Source: JBBIGV01 sp037447335 (lineage in GTDB: Bacteria > Bacteroidota > Ignavibacteria > Ignavibacteriales > Ignavibacteriaceae). From it: a stretch of 10,405 bases of DNA. Each line of letters starts with the position of its first letter. Positions within the stretch are counted from its first letter, which is position 1. Positions 1-7,693 of this stretch are shown here, piece by piece. The stretch spans positions 1 to 10,405 of the forward strand of contig JBBIGV010000092.1 in NCBI GenBank assembly GCA_037447335.1, in the 5' to 3' direction. The position numbers were made by a program, and so were the translations under genes. The notes beneath the pieces are model-generated. The model worked only from the letters and a program-made list of their open reading frames with translations, was not told the DNA's origin and ran no database searches.

Positions 1-71
1 TTTTGTCATGTTTGCTCCTATATTTTCTGTAAATATAGTTGCTTTTCTCTTTAGCTGCTAAATGGGGGTAG

Positions 72-272
72 GATCAGTCGAAACCAGGTAATGTTGAAAT
101 ATTGATATTTGATATTCTCGGCAGGAGAGTAAAGACACTCGTAAAAGAAACAAAAGAGCCCGGCAGGTATGAAGTTGTTTGGAATGCATCTTTTATTGCA
201 AGCGGAGTTTATATCTATCAACTTAGGGCAGGTGATTATGTACACACAAAGAAGATGATTCTGTTGAAATAA
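72..272 (+). pseudogene. Headless T9SS C-terminal sorting-domain remnant
   Basis: This open stretch of 66 codons ends in TAA and has no usable start codon. An in-frame TAG lies immediately upstream at 69-71. The translation contains NVEILIFDILGRRVKTL, then an ASGVYIYQL segment, and ends in KKMILLK. That is the second half of a Bacteroidota type IX secretion C-terminal domain, which in an intact cargo protein directs export across the outer membrane and is cleaved off. The upstream half with the usual NYPNPFNP motif is absent in all three frames of bases 1-71, and no cargo protein is joined to it. It is therefore a truncated or frameshifted 3' end of a secreted-protein gene, or the tail of a gene broken by rearrangement near base 70. 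The domain assignment is secure; the cause of the truncation is unknown. Confidence 0.7.
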
Positions 273-285
273 CGACAATTGTCGT
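272..285. repeat. 14-bp perfect palindrome ACGACAATTGTCGT
   Basis: A perfect 14-bp palindrome begins on the last base of the TAA stop of the sorting-domain remnant. It has no loop and no T-tract follows it, so it does not look like an intrinsic terminator. It could be a dimeric regulator operator or a chance palindrome. No second copy was noticed in the window. Confidence 0.4.
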
Positions 286-306
286 AATAGTAAACAATAA
301 AGATCT

Positions 307-387
307 TCCGGTTAGTTGGAAGTTAAAATGGCAAAAATCAGTGGTTTATATACTGAGAGTGTGCGCAATAAAAGATAACTAACCGGA
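307..387. repeat. 11-bp inverted repeat flanking a 59-bp interior
   Basis: TCCGGTTAGTT (307-317) is the exact reverse complement of AACTAACCGGA (377-387). The interior holds a mini-ORF, ATG 328 to TAA 378 (MAKISGLYTESVRNKR, 16 aa), preceded by GGAAG at 318-322 with a five-base spacing. The structure could be a small non-autonomous element, a closed RNA stem in the leader of the next gene, or chance. Nothing in it resembles a transposase or a known riboswitch that I recognise. Confidence 0.4.
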
Positions 388-410
388 GTGAAAAAGAGTC
401 TGTAAAATAA

Positions 411-442
411 TTTGGACAGCACTGGCTCATATAGTAAATTTT
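411..442 (+). promoter_or_regulatory. Candidate Bacteroidota-type promoter for the M28 peptidase gene
   Basis: TTTG at 411-414 is followed by a 20-base spacer and TAAATTTT at 435-442. The Bacteroidota consensus is TTTG, 19-21 bases, then TAnnTTTG, so only the last base of the -7 element differs. Transcription would start near 449 and leave a leader of about 85 bases before the ATG at 534. In such AT-rich DNA a chance match is possible. Confidence 0.35.
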
Positions 443-533
443 ATAAAATATTTTTAAACGGCTGGTTATTAAAAATAATTGTTGTTAAGTTTGAAATAAA
501 TATTTTCATTCACTTAATATATGGGGAACTTAT

Positions 534-2892
534 ATGAAGCGGCTTATACTACGAATTTCGGTACTGTTTATTCTTCTGCAGGGGATATGTTTCCCGCAAT
601 CTCCTGTAATTCAAAACATTCTTAACCAGACAAACACTGATTCATTAATGCACTTTACCAAAGAATTGTCCGGTGTAATTCCAACAATTATTAATGGAAC
701 TCCGCAGACAATAGTTTCACGGCATAATAATCAACCGGGCAATGCATTGGCAGAAACTTACATAAAACAATATCTTGAATCTTACGGTCTTCAAACAACT
801 ATTCAGTCATTCAGCACAACCGGTAAAAATGTTTATGCAGTTCAGCCGGGCACGGAATTCCCGAACAGAAAATATATTATCTGTGCACACTTCGATTGTA
901 TGCCAAGCGGAACACTTGCACCAGGCGCTGATGATAATGCAAGCGGAACCGCTGCAGTAATTGAAGCTGCCAGGCTTTTCACCCAATATTCTTTTCCATA
1001 CACAATAATATATGCTTTATGGGATGAAGAAGAACAGGGATTGATCGGCAGTGCGTATTATGCTAACCTGCTGCTCTTGCCGGTGATTCAATACTCGGCG
1101 TGATTAACATGGATATGATTGCCTATGATGGTGACAACGATGGAGTGGTTAATATTCATACAAGACCTATTGCTAATTCACTCCAGCTTTCAGATAAAAT
1201 GGTGGAGATGAACACGGCTTACAGCATTGGACTTAATCCCGTAATTAAAACCCCCGGCATTTCTGCAAGTGACCACGCATCATTCTGGAATAAAGGATAT
1301 AGCGCTATTCTCTTAATTGAAGATGACACGAATGATTTCAATCCGTACTATCATACTGTTAATGATGTTATTGCTCATTTTAACATTCCGTATTTCACAA
1401 AAAGCGCAAAGCTTGCATTTGCAACATTAGCTGCATTTGCACTGAATCTTGATATCTCAATTGAACACACACCATTTGCATCTGTTGATCATTCAAATGA
1501 TCTGGTATAATCAGCAGCAATTATTACAGGATTGGATATTGGTACGGGAATAGCAGCTCCTCGTCTTTATTACCGGGTTAATTATGGCGGCGGTTATACT
1601 CAGTTTTATGAAGTGGCAGGAGTTCCGACAGAAGTATCCGGTTCTTACAATTTTACAATTCAGGGTCAGCCGCTGGGCACAACCGTTCAATATTATCTTG
1701 CTGCGCAGGATGCAAACAGTACAATAGCTGTTACTCTTCCTGCAGACGGATCTGGTTTCAATCCTCCGGGAAGCACGCCTCCTTCAACGCTGTTCCGTTT
1801 CTTTGTTGCTCCTATAAAAGTGCTGATGGCTGATGATGCTACAAATACTCTTAACTGGAACATTACAGGTCAATGGGGAACAACAACACTTAAGTTTACT
1901 TCACCGCCTTCATCATTTACAGAATCTCCATCGGGTAATTACGGGAATAACTGGAACTACACTTTTACCTATGCATAGCCTATTCAGTTAGACAGCTTAA
2001 TCGGTGCAGCACTAGGGTTCAGCACTCAATGGGATATTGAGAATAACTGGGATTGTGGGCAGGTACTCATTTCAACCAATACAGGAACAACGTGGATACC
2101 TCTGGCGGTGCTTTATACAAATCCCGGTACGGGTTCATATCAGCCGCCCGGTCAACCGTTGTACGACGGTACCCAACTTACATGGGTAAATCAAATTATG
2201 GATCTGACACCTTATGTCGGTCAAACCATAATGCTTCGGTTCTTGTTCAGATCGGATGGTGTTGTAACTGCCGACGGCTGGTACATTGACGATATAATTA
2301 TCAGAGGTTATAAAGTTATCCCGGTTGAACTTGTCTCTTTTGCTGCTAATGCAGTTAATAACCATGTTCTTGTTGAATGGAGCACTGCAACCGAAACAAA
2401 CAATATGGGTTTTGAAGTTCAGAGAAGCGCTGATAAATCTGAGTGGTCAACAATTGCATTCAAGGAAGGCAAGGGACCACTGTTTCATCAAGCCATTATT
2501 CTTATATGGATTTGAATCCGCTTACTGGCATATCTTATTACAGATTTAAACAGGTTGATTATGATGGTTCGTTCAGAATTTACGAACCGGTTGAAGTGGA
2601 TTTATCTGTGTTATCTGTATTTGCTCTTGAGCAGAACTATCCGAATCCTTTCAATCCATCAACCAGGATAAATTTCAACCTTGCAGTTGCATCCGACGTG
2701 ACACTGAAAATATTCGATGTGCTTGGTCAGGAAATAGTTACGGTTGTTAACGGCAGATTATCTGCAGGAACACACACTGCGGAGGTATCTGCAAATCAGC
2801 TTACAAGCGGAGTTTACTTTTACAGATTAGACGCTTCGGGAGTTGACGGCAGCAAATTCTCAGAAGTGAAGAAGATGCTGCTTAGTAAGTAA
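534..2892 (+). pseudogene. Secreted M28-family zinc peptidase with T9SS sorting domain, disrupted
   Basis: The ATG at 534 follows GGGGAA (523-528) and begins a signal peptide (residues 1 to about 21). The peptidase part has M28 metal-site motifs: AHFD (H119, D121), GADDNASG (D134), DEEEQG (E166 probable general base, E167 ligand), then NMDMIAY and SDHASFW after the first frameshift. Beta-sandwich regions follow, including one resembling the MAM-like part of immune-inhibitor-A peptidases, an Fn3-like stretch, and a sorting domain from LEQNYPNPFNP (2626) to the TAA at 2890-2892. Four lesions break it. A base, probably G, is missing near 1070 (frame 534-1103 passes to the frame of 1100-1510). 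TAA stops it at 1508-1510 and TAG at 1976-1978, both in an otherwise continuous frame to 2515. A base, probably A, is missing near 2476, after which the last frame runs to 2892. Repaired, it would encode about 786 residues. The family call is firm; true decay versus sequence error is unresolved. Confidence 0.85.
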
Positions 2893-2918
2893 TCATCACC
2901 AGCAGATACCAACAATTA

Positions 2919-2971
2919 TGCAGGAACCTGATCAGTCAGGCTCCTGCAATAATATTATTTGTTAATTTTTT
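2919..2971 (+). terminator. Hairpin with delayed T-run after the peptidase gene
   Basis: TGCAGGA (2919-2925) pairs with TCCTGCA (2942-2948). After one A/C mismatch, CCTGA (2927-2931) pairs with TCAGG (2936-2940) around the loop TCAG. The stem is GC-rich. The T-rich tract is not directly adjacent: AATAATATTATTTG precedes TTAATTTTTTT, which ends at 2971. This is a plausible rho-independent terminator for the peptidase transcript, and it separates that gene from the saccharopine dehydrogenase gene. Confidence 0.6.
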
Positions 2972-2989
2972 TACATTGGATTAGTTTCC
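2958..2989 (+). promoter_or_regulatory. Weak candidate promoter for saccharopine dehydrogenase
   Basis: TTTG (2958-2961), a 20-base spacer and TAGTTTCC (2982-2989) partly match the Bacteroidota TTTG / TAnnTTTG promoter. The position, just after the hairpin and about 30 bases before the ATG at 3018, is sensible, but the -7 element matches only at TA and two of the four later bases. Confidence 0.25.
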
Positions 2990-3017
2990 GGGAAGAACTA
3001 AAAGCTATATCTGTCAA

Positions 3018-4355
3018 ATGAAAAATATTTTAGTACTTGGCGCCGGAAGAACTGCGTCTGTTCTGATAGAATACCTTCTTAATAATTCGCAAAAGGAAAA
3101 CTGGTTTGTAACAGTTGCAGATTTTGATTACAACCTTGCATTACAGAAAACCGGTTCCCATCCGCACGCAAAACCCGTTCAACTTGATATACTTGACAAT
3201 GAGAAAAGACAAGAAGCGTTTCAAAAAGCTGATCTCGTAATTTCTTATCTGCCGCCTGATCTTCATATAATCGCCGCAAGAGGATGTCTGGTTAACAATG
3301 CCCACCTGATTACCGCATCATACACTTCGCCGCAAATGGCTGCATTGAATGAAGAAGTTATAAGTAAAGGATTGATCTTCCTTAATGAAACGGGGCTAGA
3401 TCCCTGTATTGATCACATGGATCTGATGAAATTAAACGAAAAGATTGAGACTCAGGGAGGAAAAATTACCTCCATTAAATCCTGCGGCGGCGGTTTGATA
3501 GCGCCTGAAAGTGATAATAATCCATGGGGTTATAAATTTACATGGAGCCCGATGAATGTTATAACTGCAGGACAAGCAGGTGCAAGGTTTATTCGCAACG
3601 GAAAAGAAGAGGTTGTTCCTTACGAAAATATTTTTGAGACTATTGAAATAATAGAAGTTCCCGGGTACGGGCAGTTTGAAGCATATCCAAACAGGGATTC
3701 GATTCAACACTTAAAGCTGATGGGACTTGAAGGTATTGAAAACTTTTACAGAGCAACTCTTCGTAAACCAGGATTTTCGGCTGCATGGAATCTTCTGATA
3801 AAACTTGGTTTAACTGATAATTCATTTGTAAACTATTATTCTTCAGATATTACTTACGGAGAATGGCTTTCTTCATACCTGCCTTCATTAAACGGAAATA
3901 TCAATCCGCAAATACTTGCGGATTATCTTGGCATTGATAAAGAATCATCTGAAATGCAAAAACTTTTGTGGCTGGACTTATTAAGTGGAACTAAAATAGA
4001 AATCGAAAATGCTACTCCGGCACAAATACTTCTGAGCTTACTTGAAAAGAAGTGGAAGTTCGGAGAGCAAAATAAAGACCTTATTATTCTTCAAACGGAA
4101 ATTGAATTTTTACATAAAGATAAAAAGAAGAAAATCATTTTAACGCTTACTAAAAAAGGCGACGACCAAATTAACACAGCTATGGCAAAAACCGGAGGGC
4201 TTCCGGCAGGAATTGCAGCGAAGCTTATTCTGAAAAAATCTGTTAATGAAAAAGGGGTTATCATACCAGTCTATCCTGATATTTATATTTCTTTATTAAG
4301 GGAGCTTGAAGAGAACGGGATAACTTTTATTACAAGATTGACCATCGCACATTAA
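3018..4355 (+). CDS. Saccharopine dehydrogenase, L-glutamate-forming (AASS C-terminal type)
   Basis: This intact 445-aa cytoplasmic enzyme should oxidise saccharopine with NAD(P)+ to glutamate and 2-aminoadipate 6-semialdehyde. The N-terminal Rossmann fold opens with VLGAGRTASVLIEYL (GxG at residues 8-10). It continues with ISYLPPDLH (75-83), HLITASYTSP (96-105), GLDPCIDHMDLM (126-137), the glycine-rich SCGGGLIAPESDNNPWGYKFTWSP (positions 155-178) and AYPNRDS (222-228). The C-terminus has AMAKTGGLPAGIAAKL and a final ITFITRLTIAH. These blocks line up in order with the dehydrogenase half of mammalian AASS and with fungal Lys9, and the length fits a stand-alone enzyme. The ATG at 3018 places the Rossmann motif at the very N-terminus. 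GGAAGA at 2991 is too distant to be a normal ribosome site. The partner reductase lies about 1.8 kb downstream on the opposite strand. The cofactor preference cannot be read with certainty. Confidence 0.9.
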   Translation: MKNILVLGAGRTASVLIEYLLNNSQKENWFVTVADFDYNLALQKTGSHPHAKPVQLDILDNEKRQEAFQKADLVISYLPPDLHIIAARGCLVNNAHLITASYTSPQMAALNEEVISKGLIFLNETGLDPCIDHMDLMKLNEKIETQGGKITSIKSCGGGLIAPESDNNPWGYKFTWSPMNVITAGQAGARFIRNGKEEVVPYENIFETIEIIEVPGYGQFEAYPNRDSIQHLKLMGLEGIENFYRATLRKPGFSAAWNLLIKLGLTDNSFVNYYSSDITYGEWLSSYLPSLNGNINPQILADYLGIDKESSEMQKLLWLDLLSGTKIEIENATPAQILLSLLEKKWKFGEQNKDLIILQTEIEFLHKDKKKKIILTLTKKGDDQINTAMAKTGGLPAGIAAKLILKKSVNEKGVIIPVYPDIYISLLRELEENGITFITRLTIAH

Positions 4356-4407
4356 ATAGCAAGCTTACCAAACCCCGATTAATTTATTTTCTGATTAACA
4401 ATCATTT

Positions 4408-4505
4408 TTATTAATCAACATATGATTAATAACAATGCCGATATTCATTGATTTACATGATCAGGCTGGTTAACCTTTTGATATTATTATATCAGTGATT
4501 AATAA
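4408..4505. repeat. Three copies of TGATTAATAA, two forming an inverted pair
   Basis: TTATTAATCA (4408-4417) and TGATTAATAA (4423-4432) are exact reverse complements separated by ACATA, giving a 25-bp dyad. A third exact copy lies at 4496-4505 in the same orientation as the second. Partial GATTAA matches also occur at 4377 and 4393. The region is the 259-bp gap between saccharopine dehydrogenase and the secreted-protein gene at 4615. The dyad looks like an operator for a dimeric regulator of that gene. Alternatively it is a weak AT-only hairpin behind the dehydrogenase, or a by-product of base composition. Confidence 0.4.
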
Positions 4506-4516
4506 AAGGGAGAATC

Positions 4517-4570
4517 ATGCTAAATCACATCTGCTTTAACTATTCTTATTTAAGCAAATACTTTTTTTGA
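4517..4570 (+). CDS. Possible 17-codon upstream ORF
   Basis: The ATG at 4517 is preceded by AAAAGGGAGA, which places GGGAGA (4508-4513) three bases upstream as a good Shine-Dalgarno match. The ORF encodes MLNHICFNYSYLSKYFF and ends in TGA at 4568-4570, 44 bases before the next gene. It contains no run of one amino acid that would suggest classical attenuation. No homology is recognised, and it may be chance. Confidence 0.15.
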   Translation: MLNHICFNYSYLSKYFF

Positions 4571-4614
4571 AAAGATTCTGCAAGACCAAATAATTATCAA
4601 CAACAGAGGTTAAT

Positions 4615-6099
4615 ATGAAAATATTACTTAATATATTGTCAATATTACTTTTCATCCCGTTAGTAACGAGTGCACAAATAAGTCATAGGTTTCACGAAAC
4701 GTTCGCCGGTGGTAATGCAGAAGGCTGGGTGTTTACAGCTTTAGATGCGAATATCTACGTTCAAAACGGTAAGCTGCATGTAAATTCATCCTCCGATGAT
4801 TTTATATACATCATACCACCTATAGGAGCTGTAAAAGATGATTTTTCTTTCAAAGTTATTGGTGGTGAAAATGGGGAAGTAGGGTCCGGAGGATTTGGCA
4901 GAGCCGGATTTAATTCAATTCTTGCAATACTTGTAACTGATGATTCAGTCCATGTAATCTATTCCGAAAATTTTATTTCATATACGGAACCCAATTTAAC
5001 ATGGCTGTACGGTCAACCGCATAATGGTGGAATAAACAGTCTGCAGCTCGATGCAAAAAAATCAGGTAATAATCTGATTATAGATGCTTATATAAATAAC
5101 AGTCTGATTTACAACGGAACCTTAATCAACGTTATAGATGATTTGTTATATGGACAAATGGTAATAGGAATAGAATCCGAAAGTGCTCCAATCGCATTTT
5201 CATTGGATGAAATTGATATAAGGTTTAATCCCGCAATTAATCCGCCTGGTATGTTAAATGAGCAGTTCAATACACCAACAGTTCCGTGGTTTAAATTCGT
5301 AGACCTCGACTACGCTGCTCAATCAATAACTATAGGCGGAGGAAGATTGAACTTTAATCTGATTGCTCCTTATGAAACATCATTATTAATAATTCCTCCG
5401 GTTGGAGCAGTAAGTGATTTTCCCTTTGAGGTTGTTGCCGGCGGCGAAGGAAACCACGATGTACCTTTTACAATCGGAAGATTCTTCAACTATAAGAATT
5501 ATGTTGCAGTTTGGTTTGAAGATTCGATCTATATAGGCTATGGTAAAAATTCAATTGATCCTGTGGTTGTTAATACGGCGCCATACAGTTATGTATCTCT
5601 GCTGAAAGTTCAGTTTGAAGTTACCGAAAGTGTCCCTGTTCTTACACTTAAGGTTTGGATAAATGATCTGTTAACCGTTACCGGTACAGTACCAAATGCT
5701 GACAGCAGGCTAGCTGTCGGTCAATTGGTAGCAGGATTTGATGCAGGAACTATCTTCGATGCATATATTGATTATGCGCTTATTAACTATACACAATTCA
5801 TAACAAATATAGATGATGAAGTGAATACAAATCATTTGGATTTCAGGCTTGAACAGAATTATCCGAATCCGTTCAATCCTGTGACTAATATAAACTTTTA
5901 CATAAGCAGCAATCAATTTGTATCACTAAAAGTTTATGATCTGTTGGGAAGAGAGGCTGCTGACCTTGTAAATGAAGAAAAATCTGCCGGCTCATACGAA
6001 GTTATATTTGATGGTTCTTCGCTTTCAAGCGGTGTATATCTTTATCGTTTGCAAACTTCAGACTATAATGTGACAAAGAAGATGATGCTTATTCGTTAA
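4615..6099 (+). CDS. Secreted two-repeat beta-rich protein with T9SS sorting domain
   Basis: This 494-aa protein starts at ATG 4615, five bases after AGAGG (4605-4609). Residues 1-20 form a signal peptide (hydrophobic LLNILSILLFIPLV, cleavage after TSA). Two related segments follow, roughly 26-205 and 214-398. Each opens with an FxxxF-like strand (HETFAGG, NEQFNTP) and contains IIPPIGAV (66-73) or IIPPVGAV (259-266) followed by a glycine-rich GGENG or GGEGN stretch, so the period is about 193 residues. The alternating-strand pattern resembles concanavalin/LamG-like jelly-roll domains, but I cannot name the family. LEQNYPNPFNP at residue 412 begins the sorting domain, ending in KKMMLIR. It is probably exported by the type IX system and attached to or released from the cell surface. 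Carbohydrate or surface binding is only a guess. No catalytic motif was seen. Confidence 0.85.
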   Translation: MKILLNILSILLFIPLVTSAQISHRFHETFAGGNAEGWVFTALDANIYVQNGKLHVNSSSDDFIYIIPPIGAVKDDFSFKVIGGENGEVGSGGFGRAGFNSILAILVTDDSVHVIYSENFISYTEPNLTWLYGQPHNGGINSLQLDAKKSGNNLIIDAYINNSLIYNGTLINVIDDLLYGQMVIGIESESAPIAFSLDEIDIRFNPAINPPGMLNEQFNTPTVPWFKFVDLDYAAQSITIGGGRLNFNLIAPYETSLLIIPPVGAVSDFPFEVVAGGEGNHDVPFTIGRFFNYKNYVAVWFEDSIYIGYGKNSIDPVVVNTAPYSYVSLLKVQFEVTESVPVLTLKVWINDLLTVTGTVPNADSRLAVGQLVAGFDAGTIFDAYIDYALINYTQFITNIDDEVNTNHLDFRLEQNYPNPFNPVTNINFYISSNQFVSLKVYDLLGREAADLVNEEKSAGSYEVIFDGSSLSSGVYLYRLQTSDYNVTKKMMLIR

Positions 6100-6123
6100 A
6101 TTTGGTCCCACTGAAAATTCCGG

Positions 6124-6170
6124 ATGACATCTCTCTTAACTTTCTTTAAGGGAGATGTCATTCATTTTTT
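6124..6170 (+). terminator. Strong rho-independent terminator after the secreted-protein gene
   Basis: Bases 6124-6139 pair with 6146-6161 in a 16-bp stem (one T-G wobble) around the loop CTTTCT. The 3' side is followed by TCATTTTTT, giving a T-tract at 6165-6170. It lies 25 bases after the TAA of the 4615 gene. The same hairpin lies just beyond the stop of the opposite-strand reductase gene, but on that strand no T-tract follows the stem, so termination there would be weaker. Confidence 0.85.
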
Positions 6171-6172
6171 AA

Positions 6173-7526
6173 TCATAAATATTTTTTCATATACCCGAAC
6201 TCATCAGTAAATTCACCTTTCCAGAGAATAACACCGCGCATTATTTCAGGAGGGAGATGAGAATCCCCCAATGTTCCCCTGTAATCGGCTTCAACAATAG
6301 ATTTGAGAAAAGGAAAGAGATCATGGCTGAAATGTGTTGATGCATCTTCAGAAAACTCGCAGGGCAGATTTGTAACTGCCATAACTGCTACCCCTTCGCC
6401 TTCAAACCCATCCTTTATTTTTTCTGACAGCGGGTTGTAGATATAGACCGGGTTGTCAATGATTGTTTTCTTTGAAAATTCTATTGAACCGTTCGGGTCG
6501 CATGTTATATCACCGATAGCTCTGAGGGTTTTATGTTTTGAGTAGATTTGCTTTAATAATTTCTTTGTCACGGTACGCGGGTATTTTGGCGACCACACAA
6601 TACAGTTCATTAAGACAGTAATGAATGGAAGATAAATATCAAGGTTCGATTCAAATAATTTTGGGTGATCAAAACAGTACTGCTCTTTCTCCTTTGGTGT
6701 TAGCCTGGCATAAAAGTTCAAATCAACTCTGCCGTCACTAACAGGTCGGTACATATCAATTATTCTGAACGGCACCTTATAAACTCTTTTACGTGATCCG
6801 TTTTTAAAAACATCAGCAATTTGTGAAATAAAAATTTCTTCAACCGGAAGCAGGTCATAGATAGATTGTGCACCCTGACTCGTTTTCCCCTTTCCAAGGA
6901 ATGCGGTAATTACAGGCGGCAAAGATGAAGGAGTTCCTTTAGCTTTAATTACCTCGCCAGTTTTTCGAATTATCTTTTTGATTTTTTCCAGATCGCCGAT
7001 CTGAATTGACTGCGGTATAATTTCAAAAGGATTTGATATGCCGCTTAGTTTTAGTCTTCTTCCCAGTGTCCATAAAGTATCAACCATCCCTGCATAACCG
7101 GCGTTGTAGGTAAATGCGTTTATGAGGCGATTACCCTGCCAGTCCCGTATCAGTTCATACTCTATGAGCGTTGATTTTGTCTCAACCAGTTTACGAAGCA
7201 TTTCGCGGTTTTTTTGCTGACCTTTATGAGTGTGTGAAAAAAATAAATAAACTTTACCGGGAATGATCCTTGAATCATGAATTTCTTTCAATCCGAAAAA
7301 AACATCTGCTTTGGTAATATCTTCATTTATTTCGGCACCGGATTTTTTATATGCTGAATCCGGGAACGCTCGTTTAACTTCACCGGTTTTAGGATTTACA
7401 GCGGGCTGAACGATAAGCCTGTGTCCCCCACTTTATAATATGTTTTGCATATTCCGGGGTAATAGCAACGCGCCTCTCACCTTTTTTACTTATGCCTTCT
7501 CTGATTATACCTGTTTTGTTCTTCAT
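6173..7526 (-). CDS. Lysine-ketoglutarate reductase (AASS N-terminal type), interrupted by a frameshift
   Basis: The enzyme condenses lysine and 2-oxoglutarate with NAD(P)H to saccharopine. The best start is ATG at 7526. It opens MKNKTGIIREGISKKGERRVAITPEYAKHIIKWG (34 residues), the alanine-dehydrogenase/transhydrogenase-type N-terminus. That frame ends at 7389 after 45 codons. One extra C in the run 7425-7429 (G on the coding strand) shifts the rest. Removing one base gives KWGHRLIVQPAVNPKTGEV and a continuous protein of about 450 aa, the usual size of this half of AASS. Corrected positions: FSHTHKGQ (96-103), the nucleotide-site-like AFLGKGKTSQGA (208-219), AIGDITCDPNGSIEF (336-350) and TNLPCEFSEDASTHF near 385-399. 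As written, the longest product starts at TTG 7291 (372 aa) and lacks the N-terminal fold. The gene ends in TGA, converging with the 4615 gene. The family call is strong; whether the break is real is open. Confidence 0.85.
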
Positions 7527-7693
7527 TTGGGAATTCTATAATAATCTGCTTATGAATATAATGATTGTATAATAATGTAAGAACCGGTTTATGTATGTTT
7601 CCGCTGGTCAGAATCAAACAAAAAAATATCTTTCTTCATATGTATATCAATCAATATTATTGTAATACAAATTGAAGGTAATTATTAAATTCC

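Noticed and set aside
491..520. Sigma-70-like promoter TTGAAA with an 18-base spacer and TAATAT
   Set aside because: Its start site would fall near 527, inside the ribosome site seven bases before the ATG. The match is also poor.
1062..1105. Programmed ribosomal frameshift in the peptidase
   Set aside because: No slippery heptamer or following hairpin is visible. The frames rejoin exactly if one G is restored, and further lesions follow downstream.
1508..1978. Stop-codon reassignment or readthrough at TAA 1508 and TAG 1976
   Set aside because: TAA ends other genes in the window normally, both stop types are affected, and the same gene also has two frameshifts. Decay or sequence error is simpler than recoding.
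4566..4598. Promoter TTTG with a 21-base spacer and TAATTATC before the 4615 gene
   Set aside because: The -7 element matches only partly, and the start would lie at the ribosome site. It could not be told apart from AT-rich background.
5710..5916. Minus-strand reading frame of 68 codons inside the secreted-protein gene
   Set aside because: It lies opposite a well-supported coding frame with a sorting domain, and its translation shows no recognisable motif.
6124..6161. Fully bidirectional terminator between the convergent genes
   Set aside because: The stem would form on both strands, but only the plus strand has a T-tract after it. I therefore claim it for the plus-strand gene only.
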